From a bacterium (GTDB taxonomy: Bacteria > Patescibacteria > ABY1 > JAGPKW01), in NCBI GenBank assembly GCA_021780535.1, contig JAJXYN010000005.1, forward strand, positions 1-29,157: a DNA stretch of 29,157 nucleotides. The letters run 5' to 3'. The notes beneath the pieces were generated by a model. That model saw only the letters and a program-made list of their open reading frames with translations, made no database searches and was not told the origin of the DNA. Positions within the stretch are counted from its first letter, which is position 1, and every line of letters begins with the position of its first letter. Shown here one piece after another: positions 1-9,401 of this stretch. Made by a program: the position numbers and the translations under genes.

Positions 1-151
1 CATCAAGTTTATATGCAGGAGTAGAAGTACCAACACCAACATTACCAGTAGTAGTATTAAGCATTAAGTTACCAGCAGACACAGAAGAAATAAAACCAGA
101 GCCAGAGATAAATAAAGCTAATGCTAATATTGGAATAATTACCTTTTTCAT
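1..151 (-). CDS. Secreted protein with GNVGVGT motif (5' part only)
   Basis: The first 50 codons are visible; the gene runs off the left edge. The product begins MKKVIIPILALALF and has a clear Sec signal peptide: two Lys, a hydrophobic core, then a small-residue stretch ending VSA-G, a good signal peptidase I site near residue 26. The mature part starts with NLMLNTTTGNVGVGTSTPAYKLD. The GNVGVGT..P.YKL motif is common at the start of exported, tail-fibre-like or trimeric fibre proteins in Parcubacteria and some other bacteria (recalled family knowledge). I infer an exported surface or fibre protein. The start ATG at 151 is the only one that gives the signal peptide. It has no Shine-Dalgarno sequence and follows a palindromic repeat at 162-310. 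Confidence 0.8.
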   Translation of the reverse strand, partial: MKKVIIPILALALFISGSGFISSVSAGNLMLNTTTGNVGVGTSTPAYKLD

Positions 152-161
152 GAATATAATT

Positions 162-310
162 AATTTAAAAACTGAAAATTCAAAATTTAAAAACAATTTT
201 AAAATCTCAATTTTAAATTTAAAAACAAAATACAAATATATCCATTTTTAAAATTTGATATTTAAAATTTGAATTTGTTTTTAAATTTTAAATTTTTAGT
301 TTTAAAATTT
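162..310. repeat. AT-rich palindromic element, copy 1
   Basis: About 149 bp made of alternating blocks such as TTTAAAAACTGAAAATTC, AAATTTAAAAACAATTTTAA and AAATCTCAATTTTAAATTT. The right half is roughly the reverse complement of the left half, so the whole can fold into one long imperfect hairpin. The plus strand of this copy aligns over nearly its full length with the minus strand of 26012-26156. It lies between a candidate promoter (316-324) and the start codon of the secreted-protein gene (151), so it would form most of that mRNA's 5' untranslated region. Confidence 0.75.
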
Positions 311-315
311 ATCTT

Positions 316-324
316 ATTATATCA
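316..324 (-). promoter_or_regulatory. Extended -10 promoter for the secreted-protein gene
   Basis: On the minus strand the sequence TGATATAAT occupies 324-316: a perfect TATAAT with an upstream TGN. No convincing -35 box is found 16-18 bp upstream, as expected for an extended -10 promoter. It lies just beyond the rpoBC terminator and upstream of the gene starting at 151. Confidence 0.5.
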
Positions 325-336
325 TTTCCCACAAAC

Positions 337-361
337 AAAAAATACGTGGAAAACTCCACAT
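337..361 (-). terminator. Intrinsic terminator of rpoBC
   Basis: On the minus strand, 19 bases after the rpoBC stop codon, a 7-bp stem (ATGTGGA with TCCACGT, one T-G wobble; positions 361-355 and 350-344) with a 4-base loop is followed by ATTTTTTG. A run of A precedes the stem on the same strand, so some termination in the other direction is also possible. Confidence 0.85.
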
Positions 362-379
362 ATTTTTTTGTGATGCTTT

Positions 380-3300
380 TTAATCTACAAGGGTGCTTGC
401 ATCAAGTAAACCAGTTCCAACTGGAACTAATTTACCAATAATAACATTTTCTTTAAGACCCTTTAATTCATCTATTTCGCCAGATATAGAAGCATTAACC
501 AAAGCTTTTGTTGTTTCTTGGAAAGAAGCAGCAGATAACCATGAATCACTAAATTCAGAAGCTTTTGTAATACCCATAAGTAAGGTAGCTCCCTTAGAAA
601 TTTTACCACCATCTGCCTTAATCTTAGTATTAATAGAATTAAATTTACCAAGACTAACAACATCTCCTCTAATTAATTTACTATCTCCAGGATTAATAAT
701 TCTAACCTTAGAAAACATTTGTCTAGTAACAATCTCAATATGTTTATCATTCAAGTCCTGACCTTGTGATGTATAAACATGTTGAATTTCTTTCAAAATA
801 TATTTCTGAACAGCACTCTGTCCTTTAAGTTCAAATAATTCGTAAAGATCAATACTACCATCAGTTAACATATCCCCCTTAGCAACAGTAGCACCATTCT
901 TAACAAGTATATTATAACCAAAAGGAATAATATATTCTTTTTCATCATCTTTTTCAAAGTATATAGCAATTTTATCAGCATCCATTTTCACAATTCCAGC
1001 ATTTTTAGCATTAAATTGTTTATCCATAACTTTCATAATAACATCACCCAATTTAATTTTTTGGCCATTTTTTACATATACTTCTGAATCTTTTGATATT
1101 TCATATACTTCTGAATCTTTATTTAAATATTTCAAAGTTATAGAAACTTCTTTTTCTTTATTTTTAGAATCAGAAATAGTTATTTTACCATCATATTCAG
1201 CAAGAAAAGCTTTTTTCTTAACAGATCTAGCTTCAAAAATTTCTTCTACTCTAGGTAAACCTTGAGTAATATCAGAACCAGAAATACCACCCGAATGGAA
1301 TGTTCTAAGAACAAGCTGAGTAGCAGGTTCTCCAATACTTTGAGCAGCCACAACTCCAACAGGGGCACCATTTTCAACAAGTTTATTTCTGCCTAAATCA
1401 TAACCATAACACTTAGAACAAACACCTCTATCACATTTACAAGAAAGAATGGATCTAACTCTAATAGATTCTATTTTAAGATCAGAAATAGCTTTAGCTT
1501 GAGTTTTTGAAATATATTCACCTTTGGAAACAATTTTCAAATTAGTATTTCTATCAATAATATCTTCCAAAGAATATCTACCAAATAATCTATTTTCAAT
1601 AGGTTCACCTATTTCATTAGATTCTTGTCTAGTAATTAATACTCCTTCTTTATCTCCACAATCATCAGTAGTAATAATAACATCTTGAGCAACATCAACA
1701 AGTCTTCTTGTTAAATATCCAGCAGATGCAGTCTTTAATGCAGTATCTGTAAGACCCTTTCTAGCACCATGAGTAGAAATAAAGTATTCAAGTGCATCAA
1801 AACCTTCTTGTAATGAATGTCTAATTGGAAGTTCAATCGTATCTCCAGAAGGACTAATAACAAGACCCTTCATAGATACCATCTGATTAAGTTGGGCTGG
1901 AGTACCTCTAGAACCAGATTTAACAATAGTATAAAAAGGACTACTCTTATCAAATTTATTATCAGAAATAAGAGAAACTTCATCTTTAACTTTTGCCCAA
2001 ATTTCAATAACTTTTCTATGTCTTTCTTGATCTGTTAAAAATCCCATTTCATATTGTTCTTTAATAGCATCAACTTGCGTTCTAGCATCTTCAACATAAA
2101 CCTTCTTTTCATCAGAAATATCAGGTAAATCACAAATACTTATAGAAATACCAGATTGAGTAAGGTGTTCAATGGTTAAATCTTTAATATCATCAATTAA
2201 TTCAGCTGTAACATCAAATCCATAAACATCAAGAATTTTAGCAAATAATTTCTTAGTAGCTTTCTTATCAAAAGTAATAGTATAATCTCTAGCTTCATAA
2301 GGCAAAATACTGTTAAACAATGCCCTTCCAACGCTAGTTGTTATATTGTTCCCCATTTCATCTTTAAAACTAACCTTACTTTGTAAACTTAATTTATTCA
2401 AAGTAAAACAAGAATACATTTCATTATAGGTAGTGAACACATGAGAATTTGAAGCATCAAAAGTTTTTACATCCTTAATATTTGTTAAATGATATAAACC
2501 AAGAATCATGTCTAATCTAGGAAGAGAAACAGGATCACCATTAGCAGGTTTTAACAAATTATGAGTTGAAAGCATAATATGTCCAGCTTCATACATAGCC
2601 TCAGAAGATAATGGAATATGAACAGCCATTTGATCTCCATCAAAATCAGCATTAAAAGCTTCACAAACTAATGGATGTAATTGAATAGCCTTACCATCAA
2701 TTAATACAGGTCTGAAAGCTTGAATACTCAATCTATGTAGCGAAGGAGCTCTATTAAGTAATACATAAGATTTTTCAACAACTTCTTCAAGAATATCCCA
2801 AACTTCCTTAACACCTTGTTCTATCATTCTTGAGGCAGCTCTAATATTAAAAACAAATTCTCTCCTAATAAGTTCTGAAATAACAAATGGCTTAAATAAT
2901 TCAATAGCCATTATTTTCGGTAATCCACATTGATATAATTTCAATTTAGGACCAACAACTATTACAGATCTACCAGAATAATCAACTCTCTTACCAAGTA
3001 AGTTTTGTCTAAATCTACCTTGTTTACCCTTCAAAGAATCAGCAATAGATTTAAGAGCTCTTTTTTGTCCAGTAGAAGAAGTAATCATCTTACCTTTTCT
3101 AGCACCATTATCAATCAAAGCATCAACAGCTTCTTGCAACATTCTCTTTTCATTTCTACAAATAACTTCTGGAGCATTAATAGACATAAGTCTCTTAAGA
3201 CGATTATTTCTATTAATAATTCTTCTATATAAATCATTCAAATCAGAAGAAGCAAATCTACCACCATCAAGTTGAACAATAGGTCTAAGAGAAGGAGGAA

Positions 3301-6300
3301 GAATAGGAAGAGATGTAAGTACCATCCACTCTGGTCTTATGCCATTTCTAATTATATTATCCACTAATTGAATTCTTGCAAGTAATCTTTTCTTATTTAA
3401 TGCAGATACTGTTGGTAATTGTTCTTCAAGTTCTTTATATAAAGCTTGCAAATCAATATCTGAAAGTAATTTATGAATAGCTTCAGCACCAATTCCAGCC
3501 TCAAACAAATAACCAAATTTTATAGAAAGTCTTCTAAATTTCTCTTCACTTAATATTTTCTTAAGTTTAAGATCAGACAAATCAGTTTTAATTTCTTCAA
3601 ATTCAACTTTCAAATTATCTAATGCTGTTTCAAATTCTTTTTCCAATTCAGCAACAACATCACCTACTTCTTTTCCATCTTTCGCTGCTTTTTCTTTTGC
3701 ATTACCAATTTTTTGCTTAAATTCATTTTCAACAGTTTTCTTTTTGCCTTTATATTCATTACTTAATCTTTCAACAACTTCATTTTTTAAATCTTCATTA
3801 ATATGAGTAATAATAAAATCTGCAAAATAAACAACTTTTTCAAGAGCAGAAGCTGTTAAATCAAGAAGTAAACCAACTTTAGAAGGAATACCTTTTAAAA
3901 ACCAAATATGAGTAACTGGCACACATAAATCAATGTGTCCAAATCTAGATCTTCTAACAATGCTCTTAGTTATCTCTACACCACATTTATCGCAAACAAT
4001 TCCTTTATATTTAATTTTTCTATATTTACCGCAAGCACACTCCCAATCTTTAACTGGTCCAAATATTTTTTCACAAAGAAGGCCGTCTTTTTCTGGTTTT
4101 TGTGTTCTATAATTTATAGTTTCTGGTTTTGTAACCTCACCATAAGACCATGACTTAATTTTATCAGGAGAAGCAAGAGAAAGTTTAATACCATCAAAAT
4201 TCAAAATTTTTCTTGCATTTACATTTTCAGACAAAGAAGATTCATCAAAAAATAAAGAAGTAACATCATTAAACTTATTAACTTCATCTTTCTTTAATAA
4301 TTGAACATCAAGACAAAGCCCTTTCATTTCCCTAACTAAAACATTAAATGATTCAGGAACGTCTAATTTTTGTATTTTTTCGCCTCTAATAATAGATTCA
4401 TAAGCTTTTGATCTACCAATAACATCATCTGATTTTATAGTCAACATTTCTTGCAACATATGTGCAGCTCCATAAGCTTCAAGTGCCCACACCTCCATCT
4501 CTCCAAGTCTTTGTCCACCAAACTGAGCCTTACCTCCAAGTGGTTGCTGAGTAACAAGTGAGTATGGTCCAATAGATCTTTGATGTATTTTATCCTCAAC
4601 CAAATGGTTAAGTTTTAACATATACATAACACCCACTGTAGTTTTTTCTTGGAATGGTTCTCCAGTTCTTCCATCAAATAATTGTATTTTACCATCAGCT
4701 GGAAATCCATTTTTTTTCAATTGTTCAACAATCTCTTCTTTACTAACACCATCAAACACAGGTGTAGCAATTTTCACACCCATAGATTGAGCTGCAAGTC
4801 CAAGATGAACTTCAAATAATTGTCCCAAATTCATTCTAGACACAACACCAAGCGGGTTTAACAAAATATCAACTGGTTTTCCATCAGCTAAATAAGGCAT
4901 ATCTTCCATTTTAACTATTCTAGAAATAACACCCTTATTACCATATCTACCAGCCATTTTATCTCCAACTTGAACTTTTCTTAAAGTAGCAATAGATACT
5001 TCAATTTGTTTAATAACCCCTGATGGTAATTTATCTCCTTTATCTCTTGAAAACACTTTAACATCAACTACCTTACCTCTTTCACCATGTTCTAATCTTA
5101 AAGAACTATCTCTTACATCTTTAGCTTTATCACCAAAAATAGCTCTAAGTAATCTTTCTTCAGCAGATAATTCAGTTTCACCTTTTGGAGTAATTTTACC
5201 AACAAGAAGATCTCCAGAAGAAACTTCTGAACCAATTCTTACCACACCTTCTTCATCAAGATCTTTTAATTTATCATCAGAAATATTAGGGATATCCCTT
5301 GTTATAACTTCCGGTCCAATCTTTGTTTCTCTAACAGCCATAACTTTCTTATTGATATGAATAGATGTATATCTATCTTTTTGGACAACTCTTTCAGAAA
5401 GTAAAATAGCATCCTCATAGTTTCCACCCTCCCAACACATAAATGCTACTGTTAAGTTTTGACCCAAAGCTAATTCTCCCTTATCTATAGATGTACCATC
5501 TACCAAAACTTGTCCTTTTTTAACTCTTTCGTCGTTTGCCACAAGAAGTCTTTGATTTATACAAGTACCAGCATTAGATTCAACAAACTTTCTAATTTGA
5601 TAAGAATACACATTTTTATCATCTCCCAAAATCTTAATAGCAGTAGCATCAGCTTCCACCACAACCCCATCAACTGGAGATATAAAAATTTGACCAGAAT
5701 CACGAGCAACAACGCCCTCAAGACCAGTACCAATAATAGGAGATTCCGGCATAATACAAGGAACCGCTTGTCTTTGCATGTTAGAACCCATAAGAGCTCT
5801 ATGAGCATCAGTATGCTCAAGGAAAGGGATTAATGCAGCTGAAACACCCACAATCTGCATATTAGAAACGTCCATATAATCAATTTGATCAACAGTTGCA
5901 GTTCCAGCCTCACCTTTTACCCTAGCTTCTGTAAAATCTTTTTTAAAATAATGACCATCTAATAAATTATAATTAATAGCAATTGTATATTTTTCTTCAT
6001 CAGAAGAAGTTAAATAATGTATTTCTTCACTAACAAATGGTTTAATAGCAACCTCTTTGATTTTTTTATCAGCTTCAATTTTTTTAGCAAGTTCTTTTGT
6101 AATTTTATCACCAACCTTACCAATTCCTTTTATACTCTCATTTAAAATCTTATCTTCTAATAATTTAGCAGAATTTTCTATAGTTCTATAAACTTTTCTA
6201 TAAGGAGTTTCAAGGAACCCATATTCATTAACTCTGGCATAAACAGACATGTGTCCAACCAACCCAATATTAGAACCTTCAGGAGATTCAATAGGGCAGA

Positions 6301-7591
6301 TCTTTCCATAGTGAGTTCTATGAACATCACGGACTTCAAAACCAGCTCTTTCTCTAACAAGACCACCTGGCCCCATTACTGAAAGTCTTCTCTTATGTTC
6401 AAGTTCAGCAAGTGGATTTATTTGATCCATAAACTGAGATAATTGAGATGACATAAAAAACTCTCTTACAACAGATGTAATAGGTCTTGAATTTATAAGT
6501 TGTACAGGGGTAACTGATTCAACATTAAGAGTACTCATCTTATCTTTAATAATTCTTCTCATTCTAGCAAGACCAACTCTTAATTTACTTTGTAATAATT
6601 CACCAATAGATCTAACCCTTCTATTAGAAAGATGATCAATATCATCAGCTTCATCTTGACTAATATTTAATTTAATAATTTCAGAAACAATGGCAATCAA
6701 ATCTTCCATTCTTAATATTCTAGTTTCTGGAGTATTATCTATTTTAAAATCAAATTTTTTATTAATTTTATATCTACCAACTTTACTAAAATCATATCTT
6801 TCAAAATTAAAAAAAGTAGCAAATATTAATGATTTAGCGTTTTCTGGAGTAGCAAGATCACCAGGTCTAATTCTTTTATAAACTTCAAGCAATGCATCCT
6901 CTTGATTTCTAGCCATATCTTTTTTAATTGTTGCATCAATAAAAGAGATATCAGGATCACTATCAACACCAGAAAAAGTAGATTTAATTTCATCTATACT
7001 CATACCAAAAGCTTGAAGCAATGATGTTACTGCAACTTTTCTCTTTCTATCAATTTTTACCCACAAAACATTATGTTGATCTGTAATAATTTCAAGCCAA
7101 GCACCTCTATTTGGGATAATTTTAGCTCCATAATACTTCCTTCCTCTAACAATATCCGTAGTAAAGAAAACTCCAGGGCTTCTAACAAGTTGGGAAACAA
7201 TAACTCTCTCAATACCATTAACAATAAAAGTTCCATGAGTAGTCATAATAGGAAAATCACCAAGATAAACATCTTGTTCTTTTATTTCTCCAGTTTTTTT
7301 ATTTACTAGCTTACTTTTAACTTTCAAGGAAGCTTCATAAGTTAAATTTTTGAAACGAGCTGTATTTTCATCAAATTTTGGCTCATCAAGAGAATAATCA
7401 AGAAAATATAGTTCAAAATCTCTACCTATTATATCGCGAATAGGATTAATCTCATCAAAAAGATCTTTTAGACCCTCTCTAAAAAACCATTCATAAGAAT
7501 TTTTTTGAATCTCCAATAAATACGTAGGAGAAATCTTCTTATCAATATTTTTAATATATTGTCTAACAAGTTCCGTATGTTTTTCAAACAT
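380..7591 (-). CDS. rpoBC: Fused RNA polymerase beta-beta' subunit
   Basis: One uninterrupted frame of 2403 codons encodes both catalytic subunits of RNA polymerase. The beta part spans about residues 1-1100. It has the rifampicin-pocket stretch SSQLSQFMDQINPL with Q386, D389, H399 and S404 at the places of E. coli Q513, D516, H526 and S531, then GPGGLVRERAGFEVRD. A linker of about 30 residues (near 1100-1130) leads into beta', which begins FDGIKLSLASPDKI at F1132. Beta' has an N-terminal zinc site (C1185, C1187, C1200, C1203), the magnesium-binding NADFDGD motif (D1649, D1651, D1653), a trigger-loop region and a second zinc site (C2051, C2053, C2058, C2061). No known catalytic residue is missing. 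It follows secY after a 355-bp gap holding a terminator and a weak promoter candidate. Fused rpoBC is known from Helicobacter relatives and Wolbachia; separate genes are the norm elsewhere. Confidence 0.98.
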   Translation of the reverse strand: MFEKHTELVRQYIKNIDKKISPTYLLEIQKNSYEWFFREGLKDLFDEINPIRDIIGRDFELYFLDYSLDEPKFDENTARFKNLTYEASLKVKSKLVNKKTGEIKEQDVYLGDFPIMTTHGTFIVNGIERVIVSQLVRSPGVFFTTDIVRGRKYYGAKIIPNRGAWLEIITDQHNVLWVKIDRKRKVAVTSLLQAFGMSIDEIKSTFSGVDSDPDISFIDATIKKDMARNQEDALLEVYKRIRPGDLATPENAKSLIFATFFNFERYDFSKVGRYKINKKFDFKIDNTPETRILRMEDLIAIVSEIIKLNISQDEADDIDHLSNRRVRSIGELLQSKLRVGLARMRRIIKDKMSTLNVESVTPVQLINSRPITSVVREFFMSSQLSQFMDQINPLAELEHKRRLSVMGPGGLVRERAGFEVRDVHRTHYGKICPIESPEGSNIGLVGHMSVYARVNEYGFLETPYRKVYRTIENSAKLLEDKILNESIKGIGKVGDKITKELAKKIEADKKIKEVAIKPFVSEEIHYLTSSDEEKYTIAINYNLLDGHYFKKDFTEARVKGEAGTATVDQIDYMDVSNMQIVGVSAALIPFLEHTDAHRALMGSNMQRQAVPCIMPESPIIGTGLEGVVARDSGQIFISPVDGVVVEADATAIKILGDDKNVYSYQIRKFVESNAGTCINQRLLVANDERVKKGQVLVDGTSIDKGELALGQNLTVAFMCWEGGNYEDAILLSERVVQKDRYTSIHINKKVMAVRETKIGPEVITRDIPNISDDKLKDLDEEGVVRIGSEVSSGDLLVGKITPKGETELSAEERLLRAIFGDKAKDVRDSSLRLEHGERGKVVDVKVFSRDKGDKLPSGVIKQIEVSIATLRKVQVGDKMAGRYGNKGVISRIVKMEDMPYLADGKPVDILLNPLGVVSRMNLGQLFEVHLGLAAQSMGVKIATPVFDGVSKEEIVEQLKKNGFPADGKIQLFDGRTGEPFQEKTTVGVMYMLKLNHLVEDKIHQRSIGPYSLVTQQPLGGKAQFGGQRLGEMEVWALEAYGAAHMLQEMLTIKSDDVIGRSKAYESIIRGEKIQKLDVPESFNVLVREMKGLCLDVQLLKKDEVNKFNDVTSLFFDESSLSENVNARKILNFDGIKLSLASPDKIKSWSYGEVTKPETINYRTQKPEKDGLLCEKIFGPVKDWECACGKYRKIKYKGIVCDKCGVEITKSIVRRSRFGHIDLCVPVTHIWFLKGIPSKVGLLLDLTASALEKVVYFADFIITHINEDLKNEVVERLSNEYKGKKKTVENEFKQKIGNAKEKAAKDGKEVGDVVAELEKEFETALDNLKVEFEEIKTDLSDLKLKKILSEEKFRRLSIKFGYLFEAGIGAEAIHKLLSDIDLQALYKELEEQLPTVSALNKKRLLARIQLVDNIIRNGIRPEWMVLTSLPILPPSLRPIVQLDGGRFASSDLNDLYRRIINRNNRLKRLMSINAPEVICRNEKRMLQEAVDALIDNGARKGKMITSSTGQKRALKSIADSLKGKQGRFRQNLLGKRVDYSGRSVIVVGPKLKLYQCGLPKIMAIELFKPFVISELIRREFVFNIRAASRMIEQGVKEVWDILEEVVEKSYVLLNRAPSLHRLSIQAFRPVLIDGKAIQLHPLVCEAFNADFDGDQMAVHIPLSSEAMYEAGHIMLSTHNLLKPANGDPVSLPRLDMILGLYHLTNIKDVKTFDASNSHVFTTYNEMYSCFTLNKLSLQSKVSFKDEMGNNITTSVGRALFNSILPYEARDYTITFDKKATKKLFAKILDVYGFDVTAELIDDIKDLTIEHLTQSGISISICDLPDISDEKKVYVEDARTQVDAIKEQYEMGFLTDQERHRKVIEIWAKVKDEVSLISDNKFDKSSPFYTIVKSGSRGTPAQLNQMVSMKGLVISPSGDTIELPIRHSLQEGFDALEYFISTHGARKGLTDTALKTASAGYLTRRLVDVAQDVIITTDDCGDKEGVLITRQESNEIGEPIENRLFGRYSLEDIIDRNTNLKIVSKGEYISKTQAKAISDLKIESIRVRSILSCKCDRGVCSKCYGYDLGRNKLVENGAPVGVVAAQSIGEPATQLVLRTFHSGGISGSDITQGLPRVEEIFEARSVKKKAFLAEYDGKITISDSKNKEKEVSITLKYLNKDSEVYEISKDSEVYVKNGQKIKLGDVIMKVMDKQFNAKNAGIVKMDADKIAIYFEKDDEKEYIIPFGYNILVKNGATVAKGDMLTDGSIDLYELFELKGQSAVQKYILKEIQHVYTSQGQDLNDKHIEIVTRQMFSKVRIINPGDSKLIRGDVVSLGKFNSINTKIKADGGKISKGATLLMGITKASEFSDSWLSAASFQETTKALVNASISGEIDELKGLKENVIIGKLVPVGTGLLDASTLVD

Positions 7592-7668
7592 AAAGTTATG
7601 TTTTTTAAATTGATTAAATTAAGTTTTCAAAATTAAAAGTTGTAATTTCTATACGGACCTATTTGCAA

Positions 7669-7697
7669 TTGATAGAATTAGAACTATTAACTTTCAA
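7669..7697 (-). promoter_or_regulatory. Weak promoter candidate for rpoBC
   Basis: On the minus strand TTGAAA (7697-7692) is followed after 17 bp by TATCAA (7674-7669), about 78 bp upstream of the rpoBC start. The -10 box is poor. A promoter somewhere in this gap is expected because a terminator lies upstream, but the exact site is uncertain. Confidence 0.3.
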
Positions 7698-7750
7698 AAC
7701 TTATGTTAGAAAAATAAATGGTTGTGTTACACATTTTTTTATTCACCCAG

Positions 7751-7786
7751 AAAACAAAAACACACCGAATATATAGCAATATCGGT
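7751..7786 (-). terminator. Probable terminator of the spc/secY operon
   Basis: On the minus strand ACCGA (7786-7782 in plus numbering shown as TCGGT 82-86) pairs with TCGGT (7764-7768 on the plus strand as ACCGA), with extra A-T pairing inside the loop, and is followed by GTGTTTTTGTTTTC. It lies about 160 bp after the secY stop. Confidence 0.6.
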
Positions 7787-7905
7787 TTTATTTATCTAAA
7801 ATAAGCTTTGAAATTTATTTCTTTAAACATCAAATAATTTAGAATGAAATGTTAATTATATTTAATTTTTCCCTTTTTAATCTACTATTTTTAAATCAAT
7901 GCATC

Positions 7906-7939
7906 TTGTGTACGTGCCAGATTAATCTGGCACTCACAA
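7906..7939. repeat. GC-rich hairpin element, copy E1
   Basis: A perfect 20-bp palindrome, GTGCCAGATTAATCTGGCAC (7914-7933), is extended by TTGTG and CACAA arms. It begins 8 bp after the secY stop. Its core matches copy E4 (11000-11028), with paired changes on both arms. There is no T-run, so it is not a standard terminator. Confidence 0.7.
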
Positions 7940-7946
7940 AACAAAT

Positions 7947-9287
7947 CTATTTAACAGAAACTTCTTCTTCCTTTTTAGCCGTATCCATTTTTACTAAAGA
8001 ATAATCACTATATTTATCTTCATAATCATTTTGAACAGAATATGCTTCAAGTTGTTTTAATGTTTCCATTATAACACCGACAACGATAAGTAAACTAGCT
8101 CCACCAATCATAAAGTTTTTTCCACCAAAAATAATTTGAGTAACAATAGGTAAAATAGCAACTACACCCAAAAATACAGCTCCAAGTAAAACAATCTTAG
8201 AACTTACTCCATTTAAATAATCTTCTGTTTCTTTTCCAGGTCTAATACCAGGCACATAAGCACCTTGTTTATTTAGATTTTCCGCAATTTTATCAGCCTT
8301 AAATACAAGTGATGTATAAAAGAATGTAAAAAGTACAACCATTATAAAATAGAAAATCATATAAATTTTTTGGTCACTAAATAAAAGAGATCCTTTATAT
8401 AATAAATCCAATATTTTACTATTAGAATGAACAGTGACTAAATATTGAGAAAGAACAGAAGGAATAGTAACTATAGAGGCAGCAAAAATAATAGGAACCA
8501 TACCAACTTGATTAACCCTAACTGGCAAATAAGACATATTATTTCCAAAATTCTTTCCATCTCTAAATTGTCTAGCATAAATAACAGGAATATTTCTTTG
8601 AGATTCTGTTATAAACACAACTCCAACAATAACAATAAAAGAAACAACAATATATAATAATATATTTAATAATTGAGATGAATCATATGTTGCCATTGCT
8701 TGCCCAACTCCAGATAATGAAGATGCTATAATTCCGGCAAAAATAATCCAAGACATACCATTACCTATTTTTTTCTCAGATATTATTTCACCCATCCACA
8801 TAAGTAACAATGTGCCTGCTGTTAATACGGTAACCAAAAAAGCTGTATGCAATGGAGTTAAACCAGAAATAATACCAGTACCAGCACGATTCAAAATAGC
8901 AATAGTTCCGTATCCTTGCAAAGCAGCAAAAGGAACAGTTAACCATCTTGTATAAGAATCTATTTTCTTTTGACCAAATTCACCTTCTTGTGAAAGTCTT
9001 TCTAGTTTAGGAACAATAACAGTTAAAAGTTGAATAATAATAGATGCCGTAATATATGGTCCAACACCAAGAGCAACTATAGAAAAACTTTTAAGACCAG
9101 AACCAGACAATAAATCCACTATACCAAGCAATTGATTAGATTGAAATAAAGTATTTAAAGCATTTAAATTAATTCCAGGCAAAGGCATATGCGCCAAAAC
9201 TCTAAAAATTATAAGAATTAAAAAAATTTGCAATAATTTTTTCCTTATTTCTTTGTTTTGTAAAATTTTTAAAAATTTATCAAACAT
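7947..9287 (-). CDS. secY: Preprotein translocase subunit SecY
   Basis: This 446-residue polytopic membrane protein forms the channel of the Sec translocon, which exports unfolded proteins and inserts membrane proteins. The N-terminus (KILQNKEIRKKLLQIFLILIIFR) leads into the first membrane helix. The family signatures MPLPGIN and GVGPYITASIIIQLL follow, then LSQEGEFGQKKID, GMSWIIFAGI, ITESQRNIPVIYARQ and the cytoplasmic loop GIRPGKETEDYL. About ten membrane helices can be counted, the family norm. It is the last gene of the spc cluster and follows rplO after a 114-bp gap that contains two hairpin elements. The start at 9287 has only A-rich sequence upstream. The Lys/Glu-rich C-terminus (KMDTAKKEEEVSVK) is cytoplasmic. 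Confidence 0.98.
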   Translation of the reverse strand: MFDKFLKILQNKEIRKKLLQIFLILIIFRVLAHMPLPGINLNALNTLFQSNQLLGIVDLLSGSGLKSFSIVALGVGPYITASIIIQLLTVIVPKLERLSQEGEFGQKKIDSYTRWLTVPFAALQGYGTIAILNRAGTGIISGLTPLHTAFLVTVLTAGTLLLMWMGEIISEKKIGNGMSWIIFAGIIASSLSGVGQAMATYDSSQLLNILLYIVVSFIVIVGVVFITESQRNIPVIYARQFRDGKNFGNNMSYLPVRVNQVGMVPIIFAASIVTIPSVLSQYLVTVHSNSKILDLLYKGSLLFSDQKIYMIFYFIMVVLFTFFYTSLVFKADKIAENLNKQGAYVPGIRPGKETEDYLNGVSSKIVLLGAVFLGVVAILPIVTQIIFGGKNFMIGGASLLIVVGVIMETLKQLEAYSVQNDYEDKYSDYSLVKMDTAKKEEEVSVK

Positions 9288-9313
9288 CTTTTTATTTTTA
9301 ATCTATTTTTAAA

Positions 9314-9345
9314 TGTATGAGCACATTACTCTATATGCCCTTACA
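9314..9345. repeat. Degenerate hairpin element, copy E3
   Basis: TGTATGAGCA (9314-9323) and TGCCCTTACA (9336-9345) match the two arms of copy E2 (TGTACGGGCG and CGCCCCTACA), with several substitutions and one mispair inside the stem. It lies in the rplO-secY gap, 22 bp from E2, and looks like a decayed sister copy. Confidence 0.45.
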
Positions 9346-9367
9346 AACCTTTTTCTCTAAAAATAAA

Positions 9368-9397
9368 TGTACGGGCGCAACATTTTACGCCCCTACA
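9368..9397. repeat. GC-rich hairpin element, copy E2
   Basis: TGTACGGGCG (9368-9377) pairs with CGCCCCTACA (9388-9397) around a 10-base loop, leaving a C-C mismatch at the same stem position as in E4. G+C is sharply higher than in the flanking DNA. It lies 4 bp downstream of the rplO stop on the transcribed strand. Confidence 0.7.
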
Positions 9398-9401
9398 TTA
9401 T

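Larger units (their letters stand above)
7592..7946. other. Non-coding gap between secY and rpoBC
   Basis: This 355-bp AT-rich stretch has no credible gene. Read on the minus strand from secY it holds a GC-rich hairpin (7906-7939), a likely terminator (7751-7786), a weak promoter candidate (7669-7697) and an untranslated leader for rpoBC. The genes that usually follow secY in bacteria (adk, map, infA, rpmJ, rpsM and so on) are not here. Confidence 0.8.

Noticed and set aside
5510..5833. Open frames on the plus strand within rpoBC and the ribosomal genes
   Set aside because: They are antisense to conserved coding sequence, have biased composition (Ser/Asn/Phe/Ile-rich) and no family likeness. 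They arise from the AT-rich codon use of the real gene.
7906..7939. Hairpin E1 as the secY terminator
   Set aside because: The stem is strong but no U-tract follows; the hairpin at 7751-7786 with a U-rich tract is the better terminator.
7592..7946. Small gene (such as rpmJ or infA) hidden in the secY-rpoBC gap
   Set aside because: No frame shows the L36 cysteine/histidine pattern or the IF1 OB-fold sequence; stops are dense in all frames.
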